From Channa striata (taxonomy: Eukaryota > Chordata > Actinopteri > Anabantiformes > Channidae), in the NCBI GenBank assembly GCA_033026295.1, contig CM065168.1, positions 39,754,875 to 39,818,874 of the forward strand: a stretch of 64,000 nt of DNA, read 5' to 3'. Of this stretch, positions 12,503-26,327 are shown in pieces; position 1 is the stretch's first letter; every line of letters starts with the position of its first letter. The notes beneath the pieces are model-generated. The model saw nothing but the letters and a program-made list of their open reading frames with translations. It ran no database searches and was not told where the DNA came from. Both the position numbers and the translations under genes were made by a program.

Positions 12503-12780
12503 TTCGGACAGGTCACGAGCTCCCCATGGCCGACGACGCAGAGCTGAGGGCGCAGCGCTGTCTGCGGGCCATTTAATTCCACTTAAGAGCCCTGCATCTC
12601 GGGCTCCGATGAGAGACCGGCACAAGTCAGAGAGGGAGGGAGGCAGGGAGAGCAGAGAAGTGTGTGCGAGAGAGGAAAGAGAAGGAGGGTGGATGGAGTG
12701 GCGAGGATAAACACGAGGGGGCGTGAGGCGTGAATGGAAAAAAGAGGCAAGGAGAAAAGAAGGGACACGAGGGATGAACC
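12503..12780 (-). promoter_or_regulatory. Probable promoter and 5' UTR region of kcnip4 exon B
   Basis: Just upstream of the ATG the sequence is GC- and CpG-rich (12510-12560). From 12629 to 12776 it is a 150-base purine-rich run on the plus strand, pyrimidine-rich in gene sense, with GAGGGAGGGAGG motifs. No clear TATA box is seen. The same pattern is present near exons A and C. The start site is not determinable here. Confidence 0.5.
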
Positions 12781-14739
12781 GGGTTATATTGATTGATAAT
12801 GGGCAGAATTCTAAGAAAAAGAGACTGGGAGATAGCAGTGATCCACCAGTTGCTGTGGGTTTGGGTGTGTGTAAAGGTCAGAACCACGGAGGTGGTGTTT
12901 CTTTCTTTTTAGCCTCCTCATCATGGAAAGGACACAGAAAACGATTACTGACCAACTTATTTCTCAATGCACTCGTTTATGGAGAAACTGTATATGTTTC
13001 AGTTTTAATAAATAGTTTTAGATATTTTTTTAGCCAGTTTGTTGAAGAAAAATTACCAGTTTACATCAATTATTCAGACCCTTGCAAAGAACTTCACAAT
13101 AAGAAGCGAAACCCTGGCAGGCTGAAGAGAAGAATGTTGAGGAGATAATGTCCTCCCCATTTTATCTTCAGTGGTTCTAAAGGAACAAAAGGCAGCGTCA
13201 CTATGGCGTGAAACACAGCTTATCACAAACACCGATTTTTGTTTGGAAAAAAGCACAAAATCATTCAAAAATCGCTGTAGTAATTGCACTGACAAAACAA
13301 ATGTTTTACAATCCCTTCTCTAAGCCACTGATATGAAATCATTTTTTAACATTTCTCACATTTTTGATATTTACTCCATTAAGGAACTCAGTGTTGATGA
13401 CGCAACGAGGAAGCCGTGGGTGGAGGGATGGGTGTAAAATGTCAGCGTGACACGTGTGTGACCTCGCTGTCACCTGGACTTAAAATAAAACACCAAACCT
13501 TAGCAGAGAGGTGACAAAGGCGAGGTCAGACGGAAAGACGACACTGCAGGAGGACAACACAAGACTTGTGCAGCAGGTGGCCGCTGGACACAAAAGTGAA
13601 GAAATTCGAGGATAACAAGGTATTTTTTACTTTTTAGCTAATGTTCAATATGTATTTCCTCATTCCATTATGAATTTGGAAGATTCACATCTGATTTCTG
13701 ATCTGATCACTGCTTCAAATCATATAGACTGTGTGGTAGTCTGGTTACTGTAAAACATACATGCATGCAGCAGACGAGATCTTTTTTCTCCTTAATCGCT
13801 GACTTATTTTGGAAAAATGGGCCAGACATTTTAACTTTATAGTGACAGAAATGTATTATTATTCGTGACTTTTTGCTAGTGTGTCAGAGTAGTGAGAGAG
13901 AGAGAGAAAAAAGCTTGCTCCTTCAGAGGGCAAAGTGCCTAAATTTAAAAAATATGCAGAGAAAACCAACTTATGAAAACTTCGACATGGCACATTGATA
14001 TAGTTTCAGTTTTGAAAATATGGAGGCATCTCTTGATGTAATGTTCATGTCTTCATTCTACTCAACTCTATTTCCCATCTGCAGCCTTCTGTCATGCACG
14101 TGTCCATTAGAAAGCCCATTAAAAGCCCAGTTATTGAAAAAAGGATTTGCTAGTCCACAGCTCTGATTATGGAAACCAGGTTTTGCGTTTATGTGAAAAA
14201 AAAAAATCTGTTTTCTTTGAGTGAGCCAGCTTTAAAAAGGTTAAGCTCGTGAACACAGTGATAAACACTGAAGCACATGTTTGCATTCTATATTAATGTC
14301 CTTTTAAAATAACCTACATGAACCTATGACAGCTTCAAAAAAGAAATAAAAGAGCTTCAGGCTTTTATAAGAGCCTTTTGAGCTTCCAAATGACCAAAAG
14401 ATATTTATATCACAAAGCCCAATATCCATCTCAGCCTAGTAGAAAAACACAGGAAGTTGAACACTGGTTTCTGCATGCTTATCAAGAAAAAGTGACAATA
14501 CATTGTATAATTAAAGCTGCCCCACACATGAGATCCCCCTGCACAGCCTCTGTGGGATGGAACTTATCCTACAATCATCTTCGCAGCCCGTCAGCTCAAA
14601 GAGAATTGTTAGGACAGAGATTTACCATGGAAACAACCTCTGTGCTGTGCACGCTAGTGGGCAGCTCATTTGTCCCACTATCAGTTACTTTTCTTTATTT
14701 GTGGCAGCTGAGCAAAAGCCAAATATAGCTCTTGAGCCC

Positions 14740-14742
<3 letters not shown>

Positions 14743-14785
<43 letters not shown>
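14743..14785. repeat. (GT)n microsatellite
   Basis: This is an uninterrupted GT dinucleotide run of about 43 bases. Confidence 0.98.
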
Positions 14786-14786
<1 letters not shown>

Positions 14787-17613
14787 ACGCTGTCATTGGA
14801 TGTGACAGGACGAAGCTCTTTTAGACAACAGTGGTTGCAAAGGTGGAAAGAACGTGCAATTGAAGTCTCACTGGCAAAGGGACGAGAGAAAACAAATTTG
14901 TGCGTATTTTAATTTAATGTCACGTCATATTTTACTTTTTTGTACAAGTTTTACTCGTCAATAAAACCACAACACAACCAGACCTTGGATAAACTTCTGA
15001 CACCTGATCACCTGAGAACTTGCACAGGGTGTAATCAAGGTTTGTGACTAATGAGAATGACAATAATCAAGGTCGGTGCATGTCATCAGCACGCAGTATG
15101 TTGTATCGGTGCGTGATTTGTTGTGAAAGTAATTGCGGAGAATCGAAGCTGGCAGGGAAAGTCTGCAACACCTGCAGGCTGACACACTATCATATGATCA
15201 TAATTAATGACAGTCCATATAATAGTTCTTTTCTTTTCTTTTCAAAGATTTTTATTTTTACTACTCTCAACTAAATGTATGGCTAACACAACAAAAAGTT
15301 TCTCTTACTGTCATATATTACTGGTTGCCATTTTTTTTGCAAAAATTATTCGTTTTATACTGGTTAGTTTTTCCCTCCAAATCCAATCATCAAACTAGTC
15401 ATTGTATTAATTCACAGCTAAAAATACTCTTCAACAGAAGCACAACGTATTACAGTTTGAGACACATTTGCCTGAAAACTACATTACCTGGATGTTTACA
15501 AAGCTACTTCTACATTTTCATCACATATTTGAATGTTTGGTATTTCAATTAGCCGCCCGTCTCACCTTCCAGTGCTTAGCAATTACTAAATTTATGCTAT
15601 TTTGCCTGTGTAACGAAAAACAAAGCTACGACAGCAATTTTTTAGGCCCTTGTTCTATTTAAATGTAAGCGTAATTAGTAGATCCGCAGGTAAAAGCATC
15701 TTCTTGCTTAACATAAACTAATAAAGCCAACAGAAGGAAGGAACCATTTGCTTACATTAAATTAAGTTACAATTGAATTCCCATCTCAAGACAAAGCACA
15801 GAGCTGCAGTGTGGGGCTAAAACAAATTAATGTCTTCCATTTGTTGGGAGAAATTAAACAAGAAGGCCACAAGTGGCCTGTAACCTTCAAACATTATGGC
15901 TAATTGCAAATTAATGTGATTTGGGTCGAGGGAATTTCCCAGCAATGGATAGCAGTATGATGAGTCTGCTATGAAATATGTTGTGCAAGACAATTTCTTG
16001 GGAAGAGGTCATAATTTAATACAAAGTGCTTACATGCAATCAAATCAAACGGTCTCTTTTTTTTTAATGGACAACAATATTACAGGAGATTCTTCATCCT
16101 GTTACGTGAGACATGTTATCAACAGAAAAGTTAAAAAAATCATCTATTGGCCCAACACTAACCGGTGCCTCAGAACCCACTCACTGGTAAGGTTAAAGTT
16201 TATTAAGGACCCACAATTATTCCTAAATGCTTTAAACTGCCACATGTGCATATTTCTACTGTTACAACTTTTTAAAAGTTTGATTGTTTTACTTGAGCTC
16301 ATCTATTGTTACAGACAGGGAAGAGTTTGATTTTGCTGCCATCAAGTGGCAACAGCAAGAAACAACAAAGTTCTCAAACAGGTGGAAACGAGCCGTGAGG
16401 AAAATAAGTGGGTCAACAGTGCTCGATGACAAACACAGCCGTACTCTCACCACTAAACCTAAAGCAAGAGAAGATTTTACATGTGCTACATTTGTACAAT
16501 ACTGTTTATGTATTTCCTTACATTTTATTATTTATTTTGTATTTGTCATTAGGTGCAGTTTACCTCATATTGCCATAATGATTTTTTTTGTGTTCATTAA
16601 TTGTGCTAAGATTCACTGATCATCCAGTAGTGAATATATTCCCAAGTTGGATATTATATGTCTTCTGGAATATGCTTGTTGATAAAAAAAAAAAAGAAAT
16701 GCCTTTTTGCATCATTTGTCTAATAATTCATAGGGAAAACATCTTTCTGGGTGTTACATTTGTGTTTATTTCAAAATTTCCTATTGGGATGAGTTTCTAT
16801 CTAAGTTTTACATATTTATATATATATTTGACTAATTTCAAGATACTCTATCAGTTAGAACAACAACAAAAATCTCAGGTGTTTTGATTTGCTGGCCCCG
16901 AATTTTAAATTCTTCAGAATTTGATGTGCCATCTGTCAGTGAAGTTTTGTAAGTCCCTCTCAAGAAACTGTTTGATGCTGCCGTGATTCGCGTCACTTCC
17001 TGCACACAGCCAAGCCGCCGTTTGTGCACCTGTGGAGCTCCTCTGAGCGGAATACTGGTCATTAATCCCGTTCTAAGTGAGCGCTAATACTGGTCACCGT
17101 GCCCGGTGGGAATGGAGTGATTAATGTCACAGAGCAAACTGCTGCACTGAGTGCGACGCCACGGCAGGAATCCCAAAACAAGCTGGCAGCCCAAAAGCCA
17201 AGTGATACAGCTTCGCTTTTCAATTTAAATGCTAATTGAGAAAGCTGAGAAACCAATACAGTGTAATGACACAGTGACTTTGCACAGGGAGAGATGAAAA
17301 TGTTGCCGATAACCAAAGAGAAACAGGCAGGAAGGTGAAAGCTGCGTAATTGACCCCTCCTCATTTCTTTATGTAAGGGGAGCCTTTGAACATTTGCATA
17401 TCAGAGAATATGAATATCTGAAGTCTGAAGTCAACCTACGTAGCTTCATAAAATCCGTGACTAACTGGGAGAAGAAACCCACTTCACTTTGAGGCGATTT
17501 TCCAGTGGGACACTATGGATCCATCCATGTGCCTTTTCAAAATGCAAAGCCTCGTCATGCCACATTGGCATTCCAGCGATGTTCTGAGGTCTAAACGAAT
17601 TCAGAGTACGTAA

Positions 17614-17640
17614 ATGTTCAGACCATTACAGTCTGAACAT
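17614..17640. repeat. 10-bp inverted repeat (hairpin)
   Basis: ATGTTCAGAC and GTCTGAACAT are perfect inverted arms around a 7-base loop (CATTACA). No further function is evident. Confidence 0.8.
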
Positions 17641-20600
17641 CATCTACTCTATAGTAATGACCACGGGGCATTTAGCAGACTGCTCTGAGGACCTGTCATT
17701 GTCTCGTAGTTAACGCGGGGACATGGATCAATAGACTTGTACCTATGGTGAGATGGACAGACCTCTGAAGAGACGTGTGCGTACTAAATGTCCTCTCAAA
17801 TCTCAGTCACACTGCGACGAACATCCAGCACTTCTCGACAACGATGAGTAGCTTCGTGTGAAATGCTGCATGTGACAAATGGGTTGGAAAGACTCAACGA
17901 GCGAAATCCAAAGATGTCTGGTCAGATGATTCATTTTTACAGTTATTACTGACTGTTTAACTAAGAGACCCACATGGTCACACTTCATACTGTACAGTAG
18001 AGTATTTCATGCGTGAGTGGGCCAACTGTTAGAGCTGGAGTCTCCTCGAAGGCTTTTTTGTGGGTTTTACGCAGAAGTGTAGTCGTCAGCTCCAAGTGTT
18101 TGAATCTGCAACTGAAACTACCTTGTGTTTGATGTGATCAGACTTGGCTATGAGGGAGCATGGTGATTAGTGGCGTGGCTATCCCCAAAAAATGACAGCT
18201 GCTCTCCCTGCGGTCGGCCGAAGTCTCCACTCAATTCTGTAAACACCAGAAGGCCTGGAAGGGGAAGGAGCCAGCAACGAGAGGCACGCTGGACATCTCC
18301 AACGCCCCTGGCGTTAATGTCACAGGGAATTAACACGAGAACAAAATCTCAGTGCAGATCGCAACTTGGTTTGCGTAAATTAGCTCAGTTTGGTGACAAC
18401 GGCCTCTCTAATATTCAGGGAGGTAATTCAGAAGTGATTCCATGATCTGAACTGTTCACACTGTCCACCGGTGGAGAAAGGCCGGCTTGTTTTTATCCGT
18501 CCGGTGACTGAAACGCACCAGACACGGCATCGACACTGTTTCGCCAGTTGGTAGCCTGAGTCACAGGTAATGTTTTGCCATTTCCATCAGAGCAGCTCTA
18601 CTTCTGAGTGTACCTACCCCACTCCCACACAAAGCCTACTCACAGCAACACAAACGGACATTTAACATAATAATGACAAAAAGCACAACGAGGCCAAACA
18701 CATCAGCGAGTGCCTGCGTAACGACGCCGGCGCATCTCTTATCCTTGGGACATTAGAAACACAGTGTGAACGCTCGACGGCAGACGAAGGGAGCTGAAAA
18801 GGAGTTGGAGGGCAAAGTTCTTCTATGTGCTCATTGGACCATCATCTCTTGTCATGTAGATGAAAAGCAGCTCCAACAATTAATGGAAAGCATTAGAGTG
18901 GGCACTGAGGTTTTATATTTCGTTCTTAACAAAAGAGCCCGACGTGCTATTAATCAGTATGTTATTTGATGTGGGAAACTACTTGGAAAAAGGTTTTAAT
19001 GCCAGATCTATGTTGAGATGGAATAAAGCAGAATGAAGCTACTGAATTCTGCTACAACGATGTATGTGGTGTAACATGTTTGCTGCACAGAAAATTATTG
19101 AAAAGGGCTGCTGCTGAAACGGTCACCATTGATTTATTTTAAATTTGCTTAATTTTTAACCTTCTTAAGTTTTCTATTGGCAACAATCCCCAAATTGATA
19201 TTAAATATACAGTAAAGGAATAAATAGACTATTTGGAAATATTTGGGGATAAAGAGCCATTCTGTGGAGAGGTGCATCTGGCTGATGTGTTTTAATCATT
19301 TTTGGACAAAAACTGAAGTCCGTGCCAGGTTACAGACCAACAGACACGATGTGAGAGGTTCGACAAATCATTGCCATAAATAGTTATGGAGTTAATGCTG
19401 GCTAAACTTAAGGAATTCCTCTTGGCAACAGCTGCCATTTCATCTGGCCACTTTTATCAACTACAAAACTGTCTATATGAACTTAATGATGAATTGTTAA
19501 AAAAATAAAAGTCAATTTTGTGTTGCCGCCACAATTATCACAAAAAATTGCACAGCTGCAAGAATACAAACCTAGACGAGCACAGTAACAATAACTGTGG
19601 GGCTGAAAACATTTTCCGATGAAAACACGGTACGCGCATGTCGAACCCACTGCAGGAGTGTGTGCGTATGATCGAATGTGCTCCTTTCTGGGTCCCAGTG
19701 AAATGTGCTTACAGTGCACACCGCTGCCCGCTCAGTGATCTATCGCCTGAGAGACTTCCAAAGAGTCCCTCATTCATTTTGCCTTCAAGCTCTCTCACAA
19801 TACCCGAGTGAAATATGACTTACTGTACTTTAAGTATCATCCATTCCGTCTCTCTCCCACTACGTCACTAAATATAACCTCTGACAGTTATTGTCCGCTG
19901 GCCGCCCACTAAATCTTTGATTGTTCTTTAATGAAGACTGGACTTCCTCGTCTTTTGTCACAGTGACAAGCTGCGCTGTTGATGCTGATCAGCACATTAT
20001 TGCACAGAGACAGAGATGTAACATAAGCTCGAGCGCTGCGTTGGCAGAGAGTCGATGTGGCATGCTGCATGTTGTGTGCTGCCACTGTAAAAAAAAAAAA
20101 AAATACAAAAAAATCAATATTTGGAAAAGCAGATGGAAAAAAAAAAAAGAGTCAACCAAGTTTGTGGAGCTCAGACTGAAATGTTGCGGGTCAATTTCAT
20201 GGACTGCTGGTGTGACAAACATAAATTTGGATTAGATTATACTGTATTGAAAACAGCAGGAACGCTGATGTCAAAACACAGAGAGACAATGATGAAGGAC
20301 ACAAACACGCAAAAAATAATCTGTGCAAGTATTTGGGCAAAAATTCCAGTAGAACAAATATAAAAGAAAGAAAAATGCAAACAGGCAATTACCCTTCTTC
20401 TTAGGTAATCAGTGTAGCTGCTTACTCATGAAAAATGTATGAAATTAAGCTGCCCCCTCCCCTTCCCGTCAGGCCTACCTGTCGGTTTGCGTCTTTGTTT
20501 CGGCTGCAGGGAGAAGATGACCATTAGAGCCCCCATGGTCCAGACTTTCACGCTTGGTGATCTGGAAGTCCTGCTAGAATTCACACACTTTCACTCCCAC

Positions 20601-20688
20601 ACTGGGAAGGATGGACAGTGCAAAAAACAAAAAGGAAATGCTGGGAGCCTTAAATAAAGAATCAGGTCTCCGCTCTAAACTTCTCTTT

Positions 20689-21010
20689 TATATTCGCCCC
20701 GGCTATAGGTGGGCAGTGCGACGAGCGAAAGGAGTGGGAGTAAAACATGCGTGCCTCTGTTGAGTTTTGAATTTTGACGCGCACCCTCAGCAGCCCCCAC
20801 CCTTCCCCGGTTTTTTTCCCGCTCGGAAAGTGAGACCTCGCTAGCTGCTCTCTGTTCTGCGAAAGCTACTTTGTGCCAGTTCAGCCCCTAGATTAATTGA
20901 GTGCCTCGAAGAGGAAGCCGGTAACGTGCTGGCGAGAGTGTTACTGACGCTCTTCTCAACAGATCTCTGCTCACGCAGGGAGGGAGCGACCGGAGGAAGG
21001 TGGGAGAGCC
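20689..21010. promoter_or_regulatory. CpG-rich promoter-like segment in the large kcnip4 intron
   Basis: By eye this 320-base stretch holds about twenty CpG dinucleotides and is far richer in G+C than its flanks. It includes CCCCGG, CCCGCTCGG and GAGGGAGCGACCGG blocks. It looks like a promoter. No exon encoding a KChIP N-terminus in phase 1 was found on the minus strand beside it. A donor-like GTAAGA lies on the minus strand near 21039. It could serve a non-coding first exon, another isoform or an antisense transcript, or be an enhancer. Confidence 0.35.
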
Positions 21011-24000
21011 TATGATGTGGATAAGCATTATTTCTTACCAGCTGCCTTTTAACTGCATCTCCTGCTGGGGATGAGAGGGGAAAGCCATGCTGTGCCCACA
21101 GCCCTGGGAAGTCAGGCTGGAGTAAATATTTAAATTATGTACAAGCAATCACCGGTGAGCATCTCTTCAACCTGCTAACGCTGACAAAGTATTTTATCAA
21201 CAGATTAATGAGAGAAAATGGACGTCCCCGTAATCATAACATTTTTCATTCACTCACTTTAACAGGCTCTCAAATCAACAGAACAGCTGACAGTCTGTCT
21301 CCACTGTTTCTTTTGCCTTTTGTGCAAGTCTCAAAAGACATTTTAACTCCTTAATTACTCTTATTTACATAATTATGTAAAGCAGTGAGCAAACGATATC
21401 TGTGACTACCTGAATATCTCAGAAAAACCCAGCAATATTTTATCCAAGACATGACTGACTCATTATTTCTAACTGTGGGCAAAATCTCCTGCTCTCAAGA
21501 GAAGGTTATTTCCCACCCTATCACAGACCATATGACGGAAAAAGTGATTGGCCCTTCAGAGTTCATCCTGCAACTGCTTATTTGGCAGACTCAGACAGAC
21601 TTTTGTGGAAGATCCCTGGGATTACTGAGCAGGTCTGGGGGTCAGAATCATGTTAAGACTCCCATCTTTTCCCTTCAGAGTCTTTGCCGAGAACCCAGTG
21701 AAAAGTAACACAGAGACGCTCGCCTGATGTGACACATCAAAGGAGGAAAATAGAATGAAAAACGCTTCCGATCCTTGTGCCACCCACACACAATTCATTT
21801 CATGAACTGCGTGACGGCAGTCCAATTCAGAAATGGAACAGCCAACCACTGCAATCAAGTACCAATTTGCACCCACTCCATTAACCTGCTTCCTGTCAGC
21901 CGTATCTGCTTTGTTGCTCTGAGGCCGCATGTGGAGGTCACACTGAAGGAAAGGTAACACTGGAACGTAGGGGAGGCTCTGCAAACGGTGCACGTCGTGC
22001 CCAGCACACGTCGCAGACCGAACACTTAAGTGACGGCGGCAGTTTTGAAGGTCGAGGACCTTCTCCAGTGTGCACCCTCTTTCTTTTGTGATTGCGTTCT
22101 CCTATAGGATTCTGACCACTTACATGGGCAATAACTTCAGCATTACACCAGCATTATGATGCTAAATGCCCTTGAAAACTGTTTTTACTCAGGCCAAAAA
22201 CTGTTTTCTGTTTTCTTACCACAGTTCTGTTAGAAAAAGACTCAAACTACATGATTTTTCATCTTACTTTATATTATTTGACATCCACGGGACATTTTTT
22301 CAACAGCCAAGAATGTGTTTTGACTTTTCTGAAATCACACAGGGCCCCAAGGGGATGTTTAATGGCATATCAGTGCATATAATGTGCTAAGGCAAATAGA
22401 TGAAGCAAGGTACCCCTTTCACATTTGCATGTGATAATCAGAATTTGGACTTTTCTAATTTGTTAGAAGGGCGAGCCTTGTTAAAAAAACTCTAGATTTG
22501 ACTTGTTGATGGAACTGGATGGTAAGTCATGGGGAGCGGACAGGATCTATGGGTTCCACATTTTATGGCAACTTATCCTAAAATATCAATTGCCTATAAA
22601 AATGCACATAGCTTAATTGGCTAAAAACAAATGACTAAAAAGTCATAAAAAGGTCACAAATATTGTACATTTTGTATGCACAAGGGTACAAATGATTTTT
22701 CCAGCTTATAAAACTCGAACTCTCAGCGTGCTTTCCAGACTCAAATCTCAGCTGTAAAGATCCGTCTTTGTGCAGCATGTGCTCTATAAAAGTCAATGTC
22801 CATGCGTGTATTGACACTCATACTGTATATGAAAGAAAATGCCAGTCATGGGGTTAAACTAACCTGGGGTAAACATAAGAGACACTGTGTGAATGTGTCA
22901 AAAGCATCATCACTTAGCATGAACTGTTAAGCTGTAAACCTATTATGAGGATCGGTCCAAATCAGCTGAGCATGGCTTTTCAAAGGGTAGCCTAATTACG
23001 TCGGAGCAGTAATGACTTTTCATTAAATTGAACACTCCAGAGAATAGGGTGGAATAATTAAATGCCATCATCTGCACATATACTGGGGATTATTACTCAC
23101 CACTTGAGGAAAACAATCTAAAAACAATCTGATTAACTATATTGGATTTCAGAAAGAAAATGCAACGGCAGCACAACAGTTTTATAATTGAAATTAAGTG
23201 GAATTTAGGAGCGCAATGGTCACACAGATGTCAGCACTAACAATTAGGCCCGGTCATTTGAAGGAGCAGTGCTCAACGCTTCATGAAGACATCTACACGA
23301 AAAATTCAATACTTGTAGATGCAGTTGCATCAGCTGTGCATCCATGACGTGAATCTCCGCTTCCACCACAACCCATGAGGTGCTCTATTGGATTCAGTGA
23401 GTTCATTATCGTGTTAAAAATTTGTTTTAGGTGAATTTTGCTTTGAGACGTGAACTGTGGCCTCAGTTACCTGTTCTTAGCTGACAGTCTCCCGCTGCTG
23501 CAGCTCATGTCCTTTAAAGTTCAACATATTGTGCGTTCAGCTTTTCTCCACACCTTGGTTGTAACAAGTGGTTATTTGAGTTACTTCTGCCTGATTTTCA
23601 AAAAGGCAATTAATGCCTCCAGGTATGTTAAAATATGCTTTTCAATAGGAAGACTTTCAGAATCAGACTCAAGCAGTTTGCTAAGAGCAACAAAAACAGT
23701 GGGACTAGGAGAACCTCAACACGGATGAATCTTTAAGCTGGAGAGGCATGGAAAAATATCTGTAGGTGGATGGAGATACCAGTACCAACTATGAAGAGTG
23801 TATTCCCCAAATAAAAAAATATGGCTGCTTTAAGACTCTTCTAAAACTTGAAAGACCAAGAAAAATAACTCACAGAGGTGCTGGAAAATATGCTCAAGAC
23901 TGTTGTAAAAATCCAACAAAAATTTTTTGAGACAACTGGATATAAAGTGTAAATCTCCAAAAATATATATTTTTTACTATAACCTTTTTTTATAAACTCC

Positions 24001-24068
24001 TGGAGTGTTTTTATAACTTCTGATAGGGAACATTTGTACTAGCTGAGCAATAAATATTATCCTGTCCT

Positions 24069-24093
24069 ACACACACACACACACACACACACA
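24069..24093. repeat. (CA)n microsatellite
   Basis: This is an uninterrupted AC dinucleotide run of about 25 bases. Confidence 0.95.
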
Positions 24094-24614
24094 TTTCCTT
24101 TTGCCATTTCACTTAACTGTACTTGAGATGAAGTCCATTATCTTAAGTGGCAGCCTTTAAGCTTTTCTTTCCTTTCCACCCCACATTTCCTCCTGTTGTT
24201 TATTCCTGTTAATCTAAACTCAACCGATGCCATATACAGGACTTCATTAAAGCCTGTAGGTGTATGTGACTCAGACGCAGACTAGCGAGCCACAACGTAG
24301 GTGGGTACTTGCCCCCACTGTCTATTGAACCAGCGGCGTGCACAGGCAAATGGAAATGTAGTTGAACCGTTAGCACAGGGAGCTGGTGAACAGCAGCTCC
24401 AGCACAATGAGAGTGATGAATCAGACGGGTTCAGCCGCACAGAGGTGGCCAAGGTCTGCGCAAGACATTCCTGATGCTCGTGCTCTCAAACCAAACCTTT
24501 TCTAAAGGCAAACACCTGTTCTACTTTTAAACTGTAAAGCCTCAATCTGCTTTCAAACACACCCACACACACAAAGGCCAAAGTAACACCTGGAGCAGTT
24601 CTCTAAACGGAGGG

Positions 24615-24640
24615 ATAATAATAATAATAGTAATAATATT
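24615..24640. repeat. Short (AAT)n-type microsatellite
   Basis: An ATA/AAT trinucleotide run is interrupted once by a G. Confidence 0.85.
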
Positions 24641-26100
24641 ACTAAATGTTTCTGTTAGGCATTATTGACATAATGTAGATGCTGTGGACTCAACGGTCAA
24701 TGTAAATCATCTCTAAAATGTTAATCATTTTATCAGTGAAATGGTCGTCAATAGATTTGTTTTAAAATATTTTTTCAGAAACACAATTATTAAAGTAAGT
24801 TTACATTTGCTGCTTCTTATTTCTCAAATGTGAATCTCTGCATGTCTTCTAAGTCATATTTCATTGTAAATTTTGGCTCTGGTGATAAAACACATAAAGC
24901 ACGATTAATCAAAAGTTGGATTTAAATGCATTACATTTACATTTATATATATTATTAATTGATAACATGTTAATAAAAAATACTGTACTTTTGGGAGGTG
25001 GGACACTTAACGATTGCAGAACTGGCACTACAAACATGAGACGTGTCCCAATCTGTTATTTATGTCAATTCTTTATGTATTTATATTATTTACAGTACAT
25101 TTCAATTTCAAAATCTCATAGGACATGGGGAAATTAAGTTTTTCTTTTTTAACATCAGGTTAATGAGATCTATTGATCGCTGACATTTTTAATTTAGGTA
25201 GTACAACTTGTTCATGACTGTACGTCACTGTACAAACACTAAAAGCAGGTAAAAGTTAAGTAGTGTAAAAGTATAAATCTCAGAAATATAAATTCTGCCT
25301 CCATTCTCTCCTTCACCATCATGTCAACCACAGTGAGCTTGTTAGCTGATGCTGAAGAAAAACCTGACTTACAAAGGCTCCTGTAGGGTGAGTCTGCTTC
25401 AGCAGCCCACACTCTCACCCTCCCCCTCCCCCTGCCAGGAGTGGACTACCTGCTCAGCACAGAGGATCAGAGAGTAATAGAGACGGGTTTCTATATTCTT
25501 TGTTCTTTTTGAACGAGTTGTTATTACCCAGTTATTAATTTTTTATGTTTAAGTGAAATTGTAGAAAGTGAGGAGTTGATTTAGCCGCTGTGTGATCATG
25601 AACTGTTTACAGAGAGCTGATTCTGTACTTGGCCCAGCATGACAAATACACATGTGGTAAAGCAATAAAAAAAAATAAAAACATCTGTTATTAGAACAGA
25701 ACACAACTACAGCCTCAAGATGATCATACCACTGAGTCAATTTATTAAGTTTGCTTCATGCAATGGTTTTTGTGTTAAGTTATCATTATTTGAAATATTT
25801 GACATACTAAACTAAGCTGAGGACATTTCTGCTCTCATTTGAGATGAGATTTTAAATCTCTTACAGTACCCTCATCGTCCACTAAGTGACAGCAAAGCAA
25901 TGTCAAGCACATTCATGGAACAGCTTTTGCATTGTAAATATGTGATCATCTATCCTCTCTATGCACTGCTTAATTCTATGTATGCTACAAACAGAACAGG
26001 CAAAGAAGAAGTTTAAAAACAAGAATAATGAAACTAAAATGACAGCTTGAAGCATGGAAGCTTCAGCCAGTACTCCACCAGTGACATCCAAGCAGGAGAT

Positions 26101-26327
26101 CTATCCACCCGTTATCTAATCCCGGTTTCCTGTTTGGGTTCACAGTGGTGCTGGAGGTGATCAGCATACAGGGACAGACCACCATCCAACCTCACATTCG
26201 CCCCTACGGTTTATTTACCGTACCAGGAGGAAACACACACAACCTCCGGAGAGACACATCCCGACCAGCCGGCCTGGATTCCAGCTGTGAGGCAGCAGGG
26301 CTACCCACTCCCCCACCACGCTGCCCT
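26101..26327 (+). repeat. Diverged copy of a widespread teleost dispersed repeat
   Basis: It begins CTATCCACCCGTTATCTAATCC and has a degraded middle with CTCACATTCGCCCCTACGG. It ends CTGTGAGGCAGCAGGGCTACC then CCACCACGCTGCCC. The order matches the fish repeat that runs from 'ccatccattatctataccgcttatcc' to 'ctgtgaggcgacagtgctaaccactgcaccaccgtgccgccc'. It is heavily diverged and therefore old. The family name is not assigned. Two partial copies occur at 46513 and 58706. Confidence 0.6.

Larger units (their letters stand above)
12781..20688. other. Intronic DNA without recognised genes
   Basis: This is the first part of the large intron between exons C and B. A 141-codon plus-strand ORF (12723-13148) has no family resemblance and is basic and low-complexity at its start. 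15640-15960 and 17080-17400 look like conserved non-coding elements. A short inverted repeat lies at 17614-17640. The stretch 20089-20150 is A-rich. No RNA gene was recognised. Confidence 0.55.
21011..26100. other. Intronic DNA without recognised genes
   Basis: ORFs are all short and non-protein-like. The segment 22900-23060 has the texture of a conserved non-coding element. A (CA)n run and an (AAT)n run are listed separately. Nothing else is recognised. Confidence 0.55.

Noticed and set aside
12344..12625. N-terminal extension of exon B (CRSLIGARD...)
   Set aside because: The upstream start-like codon is TTG. The first ATG in frame is at 12502, close to the known start.
12723..13148. 141-codon plus-strand ORF
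   Set aside because: It begins in the purine tract (Arg/Lys/Glu-rich by composition) and shows no domain or conserved motif.
14743..14785. CRISPR-like or satellite array
   Set aside because: All regular arrays in the window are plain dinucleotide microsatellites without spacers.
23655..23675. Second L2 tail (CAGAATCAGACTC)
   Set aside because: Only about a dozen bases resemble the L2 end and there is no adjoining AATAAA or coding relic.
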